Shown here: piece after piece, positions 26,901 to 40,696 of the stretch | Layout: every line of letters begins with the position of its first letter | Position numbering within the stretch: the stretch's first letter is position 1 | Assembly: GCF_000308695.1 (NCBI RefSeq) | Contig: NZ_BAGG01000110.1 | Span: 1-57,623, forward strand | Length of the DNA: 57,623 nt | Source: Nocardia takedensis NBRC 100417 | GTDB lineage: Bacteria > Actinomycetota > Actinomycetes > Mycobacteriales > Mycobacteriaceae | Reading direction: 5' to 3' | Made by a program: the position numbers and the translations under genes | The notes under the pieces: model-generated | Seen by the model: only the letters and a program-made list of their open reading frames with translations | The model's database searches: none | Told to the model about the DNA's origin: nothing

Positions 26901-29900
26901 CCGGCAACCCGCTGCTGTTCGGCTTCGAGGCGCCGCCGGAGATCCTCCAGGACATCGTGCGCTCGCTGCCCGGGTCCAGCGGCTACAGCTCCTCCAAAGG
27001 ACTGCTGCCCGCCCGGCGCGCGGTCGTGCAGTACTACCAGACCCTCGGCCTGACCGAGGTCGACGTCGAACAGGTCTTCCTCGGCAACGGCGTCTCCGAA
27101 CTGGTCATGATGGCGATGACCGCGCTGCTCGAGACCGGCGACGAAGTCCTGATCCCCGCACCGGATTTCCCGCTCTGGACCGCCGCCACCACCCTCAACG
27201 GCGGTCGCGCGGTGCACTACATCTGCGACGAATCCGCCGACTGGTTCCCCGATCTCGCCGACATCGAGGCCAAGATCACCGACCGCACCCGGGCCATCGT
27301 GCTCATCAACCCGAACAACCCGACCGGCGCGATCTATCCGCCGGAGGTGCTGCGCGGCGTCCTCGAGATCGCCCGCCGCCACCAACTCGTGGTGTTCTCC
27401 GACGAGATCTACGACAAGATCCGCTACGACGGCTCCACCCACACCGCCACCGCCTCGCTGGCCCCCGACCTGCTGTGCCTGACCTTCTCCGGCCTGTCGA
27501 AGTCCTATCGCTGCGCGGGGTTCCGCTCCGGGTGGCTGATGGTCTCGGGCCCCACCGAACACGCCGAGAACTACCTGGAGGGGCTGACCATGCTCGCCGG
27601 GATGCGGTTGTGCGCCAACGTCCCCGGCCAACAGGCGATCCAGGCCGCCCTCGGCGGCTACCAGAGCATCCACGACATGACCCTGCCCGGCGGACGCCTG
27701 CGCGAACAGCGCGACCGCGCCTGGGAGGCGCTCACCGCGATCCCCGGCATCACCTGCGTCAAGCCGAGCGGGGCCATCTACGCCTTCCCGCGCATCGACC
27801 GGTCGGTGTATCCGATCCACGACGACGAACGCTTCGTCCTGGACCTGCTGTTGCAGGAGAAGATCCACATCGTGCAGGGCACCGGCTTCAACTGGCCGCA
27901 TCCCGACCACTTCCGCATCCTGACCCTGCCGCACGCCGACGATCTCGAGGCGATCATCGGCCGGATCGGGCGGTTCCTGGCCACCTACAAGCAGTGACCG
28001 GCGCTCAGCGCCCGCGCACCTTGGCCACCTGCGCGTCGAGCAGTCGATCGCCGAAAGCGATGCCCTCGGCGGGGATCTCGGCCGCCCACGCGGGCGCGCT
28101 GATGTACTGCACCACCGTCCGTCCGCCGACCTCGACGAACCGGATCACGGTCGGCACCGCGGCGTCGGACTCGCCTTCCGGTCGCCGCATGGCCGACATC
28201 TCGGCGACCGCGCCGACGCCGGCGATCTGCCGGGACGTGGGCACCTCCCAGAGGCGTTCGGACTGCGAACCGTCGGCGACGGTCACCGCTTCCCCCGTCC
28301 ACCGGCTGGGGCAGGCGCTCAGTCGCACGGCCAGCGCGGAGGTGTCGATCACCCGGTTCAGCACGGCCAGGTGCACCTCGAAACCGCTCGCGCCCTCGAC
28401 TGGCGCGGCGGTGACCAGCGCGCCCGCCGACGGGTCGCCGTCGATCAGCGCGATCGCCGCGTCACGGGCCCGGCAGGCGGGCGCGCGCTCGGGGTCCGTC
28501 ACCGACACGGCCACCGCCACCGCGCCGAGTCGGGCGGCCTGCTCCGGCGGCGGCGTGCGGTAGGCGGCCTCGGGGGTGTCCGCGGCCGTCAGCAGGAGTT
28601 CGGTCACCGGACGCGTCGGCGCGGGCGCACCGCTGCTCGACGGTGCTCCCGCCGCCCGGTCCTCGCTCGCGCAACCGGCCCCGAGAACACCGCAGACCAG
28701 GACGCTCGCCACCAGGATTCGCCCCACCGACACCGCGTCCAGACTCCCCTGTTCGGGGCCGCTCCGTGCGAACGGCCGTCGATCAGCTTAACCGCCGACC
28801 CGCCGTCGACTCGAATCCGCTGTTCCGGCACCGACTTCGCGCGCTCAGCGGTAATCCCAGTACTGCAACCACGGCACGGAGGCGAACAGCGCCAACGTCG
28901 CCGCGTACAGCGCCGCCACCACCGTCGCGCCGACCAGTCCGCGCCGCCACCCGGCGCCGTCGACCGGGTCCAGCCAGCGCCGGAACGCCGCCGCGGCGGC
29001 CGGCGAGAGCACCCAGCTCATCGAGGCGACGCTGACGATCTGGCTCAACCACATCGCCAGCCACGGCGGCGCGCCCCACTCGTCGAGCACCGGGCCGAGG
29101 AACCGCGACAACGTCATCACCGTCGGGTAGAGCACCAGCAGCACCAGCATCGCCACCTTCCAGGTGGGCGTCACCCGGGTGCGGCCGTCCACGGTGCGCA
29201 GCGTGGAACCGAAGGGCGTGCTGTGCACCGCCATCGAGAAATCCTCGGTCAGCTCCGAGCGCAGCGCGGGCAGCGCGGCACGGCGCTGTTCGGACTCCAG
29301 CCACGCCGCCAACTGACCGGCCGTGCGGAAGCGCAGCACCGAGAACCAGCCGCCCGGACCGCCGGGACCGAACAGCGCCGCGCCGTCGAACCCCGGAAAT
29401 CCCGCGCTCAACGCGACCAATTCGACCTCGGTGGCGACGAATTCGGCCGAGCGGCCCGCGGCGACGCTGTGTCGGAACACGCCGACCCCCGGCGGCGGCA
29501 ACTGTCCGTCGACCAGCACCAGATCGGCGCTCCTGCGGTGGAATCCGAGCGCTTCGCCCTCCGCGACCACCCGGGCACGCGCGGGCGAGTCCAAGTAGGC
29601 GTGCGCGTCGTCCTCGGTCTCGAAAGCGACCGCAAGACCGGGATCGAGCAACGGTTCGTCGCTCACCGCGCGAGTGTTCTGCACGAAACCCGGTGCGGCG
29701 GCGGCGACCGCGGCCATCCGGGTCAGCCAGGTCAGGAACGCCGCGGCCTCGGCGGGGCGGTGGAAAACGGTGATCGCGGTGGCGCGCACCCGGATCAGCC
29801 CTCGTCGACGCGGCGGCCCTGCACGTACACCTGGGCCACCGCGCGCTCGTCCAGCCCCATCAGCAGGGCGAACAGTTCCTGGTCGCGGGCCAGGATCGGG

Positions 29901-32900
29901 TCCGCCGAGCGGGTTCCGTTGGCCAGCGTCGCGGCCAGCGCCGGCGAGGCGGCCGGGTCCAGGACGAGGAAATCGGCTTCCTTGTCGAGATCGAAGTTCC
30001 CGAAGCGGTTCTCCATGTCCAGGGCCCGCGCGCCCGCCAGGGTTCCGGTGAACAGCAACTGCGCCGGATGCAGCGAGACGCCGTCGGCGCCCGGTTCGGA
30101 GATGTGCACCTTGAACGCCGCCGCCAGGACCCGCGGGATCGTCCACTCGTCCCCGCCGCCGTAATCGGTGCCCGCCGCCACGGTCACTCCCGAGGCGATC
30201 GTCCGGTTCCACGGCATCGTGCCCGAGCCGAGAAATTGCTGGGAGACCGGACAGTGCGCGACCGAGGTCCCCGTCGCGGCCATCCGCGCGAGTTCGACGT
30301 CCTGGCAGTGCACGGCGTGCGCGAGGATGCTGCGCCTGCCCAGCAGACTGCTGCCGCCCACCCGCGAGCCGGGCAGGAACCGCCCGTCGTAGGTGTCGAG
30401 GTAGGTGTGCACGCCGTAGGTCTGCTTGGTGGTGTCCACCTCGCCGGTGCCGGGACGAGCGTTCTCGTTGAGGTGGCTGTGGAAGTAGACGCCGCGTTCG
30501 CGCACGGCGTCGTAGAGCTCACCGAGGTTGTAGAGGGTCTCGCGGGTGACCGAGAGCGCGAAGCGGGGCACGATCGCCACGTGCAGCAGCGCGGTGTCCA
30601 CCTCGCCGGTGTCGGCGGCGTGCCAGGCGTCGATCTCGGCCCTGGTACGCCGGACCACCTCGGCTTCGGGAACGATCAGGGCCGCCTCGGCCGCGCCGCC
30701 GGTGGTCTGGATGCCGCTGCCGCTGATCATCCGCAGACCCCGGCGGTGCGTCTCGGCGAACAGCGCGTCCTGGGCGTGGCGGAAGGCCGAGCCGAACACC
30801 AGCGCCGCGGTGGTCCCCGCCGCGATCCGCCGCGCGCAGAACTCCGCGGCAGCGAGGCGGGCGAATTCGGGGTCGGCGTAGCGGGACTCGGCCGGGTAGA
30901 CGCAGTCGGTGAGCCATTCCAGCAGTTGACCGCCGCCGTAGGCGTCGCCCGCGAAGGTCTGGGGAAAATGCACGTGGGTGTCGACGAATCCGGGCACCAG
31001 GTAACCGGGACGGTGATCGACGACCTCCGCCGCGCGCAGATGTCCCGGCAGGCCCGCGCGGTCGCCGCAGTAGTGGATGCGACCGTCCGCGCCGACGGCC
31101 AGCGCGCCGTCCGGGATCGCGACCAGGGCCCGCGCCGCGTCCGTCACGGTCGGGCGTCCGGTGATGTGGAAGATGCGCCCCAAATGGACCCGGCTCACGC
31201 ACCGAGCAGAACACAAGATCGCGCGGACATTCCGGACATTGCCGGAAAAGACGCTTCTACCTGCGGTGACGCGGTGTGTCGGACGAGCCTGGCCACCCCG
31301 GACGCGACACACCCGGCGCCCGCCTCGAAGGCGTCGCCGGGTGCGTCACCGCGGGCTCAGACGCCCGCGGGAATGCTCTTGGCGTCCTTGCGGACACCGA
31401 AGGCGGTGATGATCTCCATGACGCCGAGCACGATCAGCCAGATGCCCGCCACCAGTACCAGCGTCGCGGTCGAGGTGATCGGCCAGACGATCAGCACCAC
31501 GCCCGCGATCGCGGTCAGCACACCGAAGAAGATCTGCCACCCGCGGCCGGGCACCGGATCGGAGATCGCGCTCATCAGGATCGCGATCCCGCGGAACAGC
31601 CATCCGATGCCGATCCACAACCCCAGCAACATGATCGAGGCCAGTTCGTCGCGGAAGCAGAAGATGCCGATGATGATGCACAGCACGCCGGTGATGAACA
31701 GCAGCACCCGCATGCCCGCGCTCACACTGGTGCCGAACGCCGCGATCAATTGGAGCACGCCGGTGACCACCAGGTAGATACCGAACAGGATGCCCGCCAC
31801 GACCAAGGTCGGCCCCGGCCAGACCAGCATCATGATGCCGAGGATCACCGACAGCAGACCGATGACCAGAACCGATTGCCAGGCACTCTTCGCGACCGTC
31901 TGCAGAGGCCCCTCTAGCACGCTGTTAGCCGTCATGAGCTGATGCTATGCCGAGAAGTTGAAGTTTTCTGGATATTTGCCAGACATCCGACACGCGGTCG
32001 CGGCAACCGCGACGCGCCGGAGCGGACGGGTTAGGCGGCCGACCCCGCGATGTTCACCATCCAGGCCACGCCGAAGCGGTCCCGCACCATCCCGAACTCA
32101 TCGCCCCACATCTGCTTCTCCAACGGCACCGTGACCGTGCCGCCCGCGCCCAACTGCTCCCAGTAGCGGCGCAATTCGTCGGCGTCCTCGCCGCTGAGGC
32201 TGATCGAGATGCTGCTGCCCGGGGTGTAATCCGCCCCGGGCGGGGTGTCGGAGGCCATCAGCGTGAAACCGCCGGGCGTCTCCAAGGTGCCGTGCATGAT
32301 CAGATCCGCGCCCTCGTCCTCGGCGTGGCCGAATTCGCCGAAGGTGCTCAGCGTCAACTCCCCGCCGAAGACCTCGCGGTAGAACTCGAGCGCCGCGCGC
32401 GCGTTCGCGCCGAAACCGATGTACGGGTTGAGCCTGGAGCCCATCGACTTCTCCTCGCTGTAGGTGTCGTTCCCGCTGTAGGTGTCGCCACCTGCGAGGT
32501 TACTGCCGAGCCGGGGGCGCGCGAAGCACTATGGCCGCACGCACCCGACGTTTACCGCGCCGAGCGCCGGGGAAGTCATCGAGGGTGACCGTCCTCGGCG
32601 GCGGGCGGTGCGGGCAGCACCCGCGGGCCGAGGGGTCACGGGCAGATCGGTGTCAGGAATCTCCGGTGGCGAGGAGTTGAGGGTGGCGGTAGTACTCGTG
32701 CTGCAGGCACGTGGACTCGGTGACTTGCTCACCGCGGTCCCGGCGCTACGCGCGCTGCGACGGGCCGAGCCGCGCGATCAGATCGTGCTCGCCGCGCCGC
32801 AGCGTCTCAAGCCCATCATCGACCTGATCGCCTCGGTCGACACCCTGCTGCCCACCGCCGATCCCGCCACGCTGCGCTGGCACGGCCCCGCGCCCAAGCT

Positions 32901-35900
32901 CGCGGTCAACCTGCACGAACCCGACACCGAGACCATCCTGGCGCTGCGCGGCACCGCGCCCGCGCGCCTGCTCACCTACCGCGAGCCCACCCTGCCCGAG
33001 GTGGACGGCCCCGTGTGGCGCACCGACATGCACGAGGTCGACCGGTGGTGTCACCTGCTCGAATCCGGCGGCATCGGTGCCGACCGACGCAATCTCGGCT
33101 TGGTGCCCCCGGTCTCGACCACCAGTCACCGCGACTGCGTGGTGGTCCACGTCGGCGCGGGCGCGCCCGCGCGGCGGTGGCCGCCGGACCGCTTCGCCGC
33201 CGTCCTCCGGCATCTGCTGGTCCTGGGCCGCGACGTGGTGATCACCGGCGACGAATTCGAGCGCGACCTCGCCCTGGGCGTCGCGGCGCGTGCCGGTCTC
33301 CCGGTGAGCCGGGTGCTGGCCGGGCAACAGAACCTGGTCGAACTGGCCGCCACCGTCGCCGAGGCGTCACTGGTGATCTGCGGCGACACCGGCGTGGCGA
33401 ATCTGGCGACGGCCTTCGGCACGCGCACCGTCCTGCTCTACGGCCCGACGCCGCCGCGCTGGGGCGGACCGCCCGCGCACCTGCTCGGCAGGCACGCCGT
33501 GCTGTGGACCGGCCGGATCGGCGATCCGCAGGCGCGCACCCCCGACCCGGGCCTGCTCGAGATCGACGTCGACTCGGTCGTGGACGCCGTCGACACCCAA
33601 CTCTCGCGGCGCACCTGGCCCGGTATCGAACGTCGGCGCGCCCCCTACCGCCGCGTCGGCTGAATCCCCACCGCCGCCTCCGCTGAAGTTCTCACTCCTG
33701 GCCTCCGCCGCGACCCGTCTGCTCGGCCGAGTCGACCGGGCTCTCCTCATCGCCAGGTCGGGCGAGCCCCCACCGCCGCGTCGACCGATCCCCGGCCTCC
33801 GCCGCGGCCCGCCTGCTCCGCCGAGCCGACCGGGCTCTTCTCATCGGGTCGGTCGAGCCCCCACGGGCTGGGCGGACCGGGCACCCGGCGCGGCGAAGGA
33901 TTCGTCCAGGGCGGCGGCGTAGGCGGCCAGGGCGGTGGGCCAGAACTGTTCCAGGTAGTCGCGGGCGTCGCCGAGTCCGCGCGGGTCCAGCGAGTACAGC
34001 CTGCGATTGCCCGCGGGCCGCATCATCACCAACCGGGCCTCGCGCAGCACGCGCAGGTGCTGGGAGACCGCGGAACTGGTCACCCCTACCGCGGCGGCCA
34101 GTTCCCCGACCGAGCGCGGGGCCGGGGGCAAGGTCTCGAAGATGGCGCGGCGCGTGGGGTCCGCGAGCGCTTCCAGGGCTCTCACTCCGTTAGTCGGCAC
34201 TGAAACAGTGTGCCCGATACGGTGTTCGCTGGGCGAATCGGGGTAGGACCGCGTTTCCGCAGGTGGATACCGGCAGCTCACCGTTCCGTTACCGGGCCGT
34301 GATCATTCAACAGGCGTTTTGCCGGCCGGTGATGGTAACCACAGGATTACTGTCGCCGCGTGGAGCTACCGTACGTTCGGTTCATGCCCGTGACCGTTCC
34401 GTTACCCACCCGTCGGCCCGGCGCCTCTCGCCCCCGCAGGCACCGCGTCGCCACCCGCGCCGTGGCCGTCACCGCCGTCGTCGGCGCCTCGCTCGGCGTG
34501 CTCACCGCCGCCGAACTGCGCGACGCGGGGCCCGCCCGGGCCGGCGCCGTCGCCGGACCCGACACCGAGACCCTCGTGGCCGCCGCGGCCGCGAACTTCC
34601 ACAGCGTGACCCCCGCGCCGCCGGTGCCGCCCGCCCCCGCGAGCCCCGACACGTTCACCGCCTTCACCCCGCCCGAGGCCCAGCGCCCGCAGACCGTGCC
34701 CGAACCGGTCCTGTGGGAGTTGCACCAGCAGGCCGTCGAAGCCGCCCGGCCCCGCACCGTGCGCCCCGTCGCGGGCATCCTGACCTCCAACTTCGGCATG
34801 CGCTGGGGCGAGATGCACAAAGGCATCGACTTCGGTGAACCCATCGGCGCCCCCATCGGCGCGGTCACCGACGGCGTCGTGATCGAGGCGGGCCCCGCCT
34901 CCGGCTTCGGGTTGTGGGTCCGCGTGCAGCAGGACGACGGCACCGTCGGCGTCTACGGCCACGTCAACGAGATCCTGGCGACCGTCGGACAGCAGGTGAA
35001 GGCGGGCGAGGTCATCGCCACCGTCGGCAATCGCGGCTACTCCACCGGCCCGCACCTGCACTACGAAGTGCACGACCCCGCCGCCGGCGCGATCGACCCG
35101 CTGGGCTGGCTGGCCGCCCGCGGCCTTCAGATCCTGGGCTTCCCCGGCTGATTCCCGCGAAGTTCCTCGTGCGTCGATGAGGGGCGCGCGAATCGAGGCC
35201 GATTCCGGCCCCGTCGAGCAGGACCCGCGGACAGTGTCGTCCACGGGTCCTCCCCTACCTCGGAGGTAGGGGAGCGCCCGGAGTCCGGCACCTCGGTAGC
35301 GGTACCGGATGACCCCACGGCGGGATGTGCGCTCCGGCTGCGGATTCCTACCGTCGGAGCATGTCGACGATCGATATCCCTTCGGCGGGAACGTCTTCCG
35401 CCTCCGATCGACCGCACGGCGGGCCGCACCGGCCGCTGCTGGTCATGGTCGCCGTGATGGCGGCGCTGGTCCTGGTCGCCACCGTCGGCATGCTGGTCGA
35501 CGACCGACGCCTGCTCGGCGAATCGGTCTGGCTCAAACCCTGGAAGTTCGGCATCGCCTTCGCCGTCTACGGACTCACCCTGACCTGGCTGCTGTCCCTG
35601 CCGCACCGCGCTCGGCGCGCGACGTGGTGGCTGGGCGCGGTCATCGCGGTCACCGGGATCGTCGACGTCGGCTTCATCGCCCTGCAGGCCGCGCGCGGCA
35701 GTTTCAGCCATTTCAACAACGCCGACAGCGACCCGGTCAATGTCGTCGGGCAGTGGATCTTCACCTCCGGCGTCCCCGGCCTGTTCCTGGCGACGCTGGT
35801 CCTGGCGGTGCTGATATCGCGGCAGCGACTGGTCGACGGACCCACCACCCTGGCCATCCGCGCGGGTCTGACGCTCGCGGTCCTGGGCATGGCGCAGGCG

Positions 35901-38900
35901 TACCTGATGGGATTCACCGGCAAGCAGCGCGTCCTGGACGCCGAGGGCAGACCGGTGGAACTGGGCGCGGGCAACACCGTGCTCGACCCGGCCGCGCGCA
36001 CCGAGGCCGCCCGCGACGTCGACGGCATGCCGCTGACCCACTGGAGCACCCTCGGCGGTGACCTGCGCATCCCGCATTTCCTGGGCCTGCACGCACTGCA
36101 AGTCCTGCCGGCGGCCGTGCTCGCCCTGTCGGCGGCGGCCCGCCGCCACGCCTGGCTGCGGCCCGAACGCACCCGCACCGAACTGGTCGCGGTGCTGGGT
36201 TTCGGCTACGCCGGACTGTTCGCGCTGGTGTTCTGGCAGGCGATGCGCGCCCAGTCGCTGATCCACCCCGACGGCGCCACCCTGGCGGTGTTCGCCGGAC
36301 TGCTCAGCACCGTCGCGGGACTGCTGGTGCTGGTCGGACTGCGCGGACGCGCCCGGCTCACCGCAGGCGCTCGGCCTCGCGGGTGAGGTCGACCAGGGAT
36401 TTGCTGAGCATCGCCAATTCGGCGGCGTCGGCCCCCTCCTCGATGGCGATCGCGATGTCCTCGGCCGCGCAGCGGGCCGCGAACCAGCGGTCGGCCAGGT
36501 CGGCGGCTTCCTGGGCGCTCAGCACCACCGAGTCGTCCGGGATCCCGGTGCCCTTGAGGCTGTTGCGATGTTCGTAGGCGCGCTGACGGCAGGACTGGCG
36601 GCAGTAGCGGCGACGCCGCCCGGCCTCGGATTCCACGATCTGCCGTCCGCACCACAGACAGGACAGATGACGATCCGCGGCGGCACTGCCCGACCTGACT
36701 GTATGAGGCACGTGCCACACGATAGCCGCGCCCGTCACACCGCGCCAATTCCCGTAGCGGGCACCGCAATCCGCGACACCCGCGGGGCGTGCTCGGGTAG
36801 CGGGCCGCGCGGCCACTACAATGGCACGGTTCTCCCGTCGCCGGGGCGGGAACTATTCGAGCAGGTCCGTGCGTTGACCACTGTGTCCGCACGGTATCGA
36901 CAGGGAGAGGCACACCATGGCAGATCGCGTACTCCGGGGTAGTCGGCTCGGAGCGGTGAGCTACGAGACCGATCGCGACCACGACCTGGCTCCGCGTCGG
37001 ATCGCCCGGTACCGCACCGACAACGGCGAGGAATTCGACGTCCCCTTCGCCGACGACGCGGAGATCCCGCCCACCTGGCTGTGCCGCAACGGCCAGGAGG
37101 GGGTGCTGCTCGAGGGCACCACCCAGGAGACCAAGAAGGTCAAGCCGCCGCGCACGCACTGGGACATGCTGCTGGAACGCCGCAGCAAGGACGAGCTCGA
37201 GGAGCTGCTCAAGGAGCGCCTCGACCTGCTCAAGACCCGCAGGCGCGTGTAACGACGCGAAACGACACGAGGCCGCTTCCTCCCGGGGAAGCGGCCTCGT
37301 TCGTGTTCGTAGAACCTAGTGGCTGGCGACCTTGCGGTACTGCAACAAGGCCAGCGGCATCGCCACCGCCAGGATCACCACCGAACACCCGATCGCGTAT
37401 TCGACGCAGTGTTCGGCGGCCCACCCGGTGGGCCGGCTGAAGGTGGGCGGCGAGGTGTTGTCGAACAACTTGCGCCCGGCCGCCGAGACCGCGGTGATCG
37501 GATTCCACTCCGCGATCACCCGCAGCGGGCCCGGCAGACTCGTCGCGGAGATGAACGCCGAGGAGATGAACGACAGCGGGAACAGCCAGATCAGTCCCGC
37601 GCTCTGGGCCACCTCCACCGTCGGCGAGAGCAGACCGGTCAGCGCGCCCACCCACGACATCGCGAACGCGAACAGCAGGATGACGCCGAAGGCCAGCGCC
37701 GCGTCGGCGACACCGCCGTGGATGCGCCAGCCGACCACATACCCGCAACCCACCATCACGATCAGGCTCAACACGTTGACCACCAGGTCCGAGAGCGTGC
37801 GCCCCATCAGCACCGCCAGCCGCGACATCGGCAGCGTGCGCATCCGATCGATGATGCCCTGGTGCAGGTCGCCCGCCAGACCGACGGTGGTGAAAGCCGC
37901 GTTGAACGCGACGGTCTGGGCGAAGATGCCCGCGAGCAGGAATTCGCGATATTGGCTGCCGCCGAGCGAGGCTCCGAAGACGTAGGCGAACAGGAACACG
38001 AACATCAGCGGCTGGATGGTGGCGGTGACCAGCAGCGTCGGCACCCGCAGGATGGTGAGCAGATTGCGGTGGGCCACGATCGCGCTGTCGCGCAGGATGC
38101 GCAGTCGCGGTGCGCCGACCTCGGCGTCGGTCACCGTCCGCGCCGGGTCGATCGCCGAATCTCCTTTCGGTGCTTGGTCTTTCACAACGGTTCCGGCGAC
38201 ACTCACGACATGATCTCCTCTTGTACGTCATCGTCGGCCCGCTCGCGCGCGTCCTGGTCGGAGGCGGGAGTGCCGGTGAGCGAAAGGAATACGTCGTCCA
38301 GGGTAGGACGATGCACGTTGGCGTCCAGGACGCACACCCCGGCATCATCGAGTCGCCGCAGCGCCTCGACCATGGTGCGCGACCCGTCGCCCACCACCAC
38401 CGACGCCTCCTCGGTGCCCGGTTCGTGCACGGGTTCGCCGACGCCGACCTGGGCCAGCACCCGCAGCGCGGGCGCGATCTCCTGACCGGCGGCCAGGGTG
38501 ACGGTGAGCCGGTCGCCGCCGATGGAGGTCTTCAGCTCGTCGGCCGACCCGCGCGCGATGACCCGCCCCTTGTCGATCACGGTGATCCGGTCGGCCAGCA
38601 GGTCGGCCTCCTCCAGGTACTGCGTGGTCAGCAGGACGGTGGTGCCGTCGTCCACCAGGTCGCCGATGATCCGCCACATGTCCATCCGACCGCGCGGGTC
38701 CAAGCCGGTGGTGGGCTCGTCGAGCACCACGACCGCCGGTCTGGCCACCAGCGCGCCCGCCAGGTCCAGGCGGCGCGCCATACCGCCGGAGTAGGTGCCC
38801 GCGCGCCGGTTCGCGGCGCTCTCCAGCCCCAGGGCGGCGAGCAGTTCCTCGGCCCTGGTCGCCGCGCGGCGCTGGGTCATCCCGTAGAGCCGCGCGACCA

Positions 38901-40652
38901 TGCGCAGGTTCTCGTAGCCGGTGAGATTGCCGTCGACGGCCGCGTACTGGCCCGACAGGCCGATCCGCGTGCGCGCCCCCGCGGGATCCTTCAGCACGTC
39001 CACCCCGGCGACCTTCACCGAGCCCGCGCACGGGCGCAGCAGCGTCGTCACGATCCGCACGGTCGTGGTCTTGCCCGCGCCGTTGGGGCCGAGCAGGCCC
39101 ATGATCGTGCCCGCCGGAATCTGCAGGTCGACGTCGTCGAGGACCTTGACCTTGCCGAAGTTCTTGACCAGTCCGAGGACTTCCACCGCGAAACTCATCG
39201 GCGCGCCTCCCTCACGGACCCGTCCGCGCCGGAGCGCACGCGCGCGTCCGGATACGGCGGGAGGACCCGACGGTGGGCGGTGCCGGACGCGGGGCCTGAT
39301 CGCTCGTGCTGGGTCACTCGACAATCTCCTTTGCGGTGTCGGCCGCTGCGTCGAGATGCCGGTGCAGCACCGGTCCGATCACGGCCAGCGAGTCGGGGGT
39401 GGTCATATCCGCGTGGCGGCACGGCAGCGGATGGTCGTGCACGACGCCGGTGACGAACGGCGCCCACGCCGCCGCGCGGCGGTTCGGATCGGCCCGGTTG
39501 ATCGCGTCGTCGGCGGCGGCGAAGAACAGCACGTCGCCGTCGAAGGCGCGCGGCCGGAAGCCGTGGGCGAGCACGGTGCCGTTGGCGTAGCCCGCGTAGA
39601 GGCGCTCGAGATGGTCGACGGTCAGCGCCGCGAACGGGCCCGGCCGCGAGCGCAGCAGGTCGGCGGCGGCGCGCAGGTCCATCGCCGGGTCGAGGTCCTC
39701 GGCCTGGTCCGCGCCGAATTCGGCGACGATCTCGGCCACCGTCGGCATCGCCAGATCCAGCAGGTCGTCGGAGAGCTGGTAGCTGTCCAGCATCGACAGC
39801 AGCGCGACCCGCTCGCCCGCTTCTTGCAGTCGCACCGCGATCTCGTGGGCGATCAACCCGCCCAGCGACCAGCCGAGCAGGTGGTAGGGCCCGCTCGCCT
39901 GCACCGAGCGGATGTGGTCGATGTACCGGTCGGCGGCCGCGCCGATGGAGTCGAATCCGTCCCGGCCCGCCACGTGCGGGGCCTGCAACCCGTAGAGCGG
40001 GCGGTCGGCGCCGAGGTGGGCGAGCAGACCGGAGTAGCACCAGGACAACCCGATGGCCGGGTGCACGCAGAACAGCGGCTCGCGCGCGCCCGGGGTGACG
40101 GGCCGGATGGGCAGGATCGGGGCCAGCGCCGCGGCCATCGCCGCCTCCGGGCCCGCCGCGCCGTCGATCCGCGCCGCGATGGCCGCCGGGGTGGCCTCGC
40201 CGAACATCATCTGCACCGGGAGGTCGAGATCGCGTTCGCGCAGGTGCGCGACCACCTTGGTGGCCAGCAGCGAGTTGCCGCCGAGCTCGAAGAAACCGTC
40301 GTCCGCGCCCACCCGGTCCGCGCCGAGCACCGCCGCGAAGGCCGCGCACAGCGCCGCCTCCGTCGGGGTGCTCGGCGCGCGGTAGCCGACGGCCGCGGAG
40401 AACACCGGCTCCGGCAGGGCCTGCCGATCGAGTTTGCCGACCGGGTTCAGCGGCACCCGGTCCAACAGCATGATCGACTGCGGCACCATGTAATTGGGGA
40501 CGAGCGCGGACACGTGCTCGACGAGTTCGGCGGTCGTGACGGCGGAGCCGGCGCGCGGTTTGACGTAGGCCACCAGCGCGGTGGTTCCCGCCGGCGTGCG
40601 GTGGCCGACCGTCAGCGAGAACTCGACCGCGTCGTGGCGTGCGAGCGCGGTG

Positions 40653-40696
<44 letters not shown>
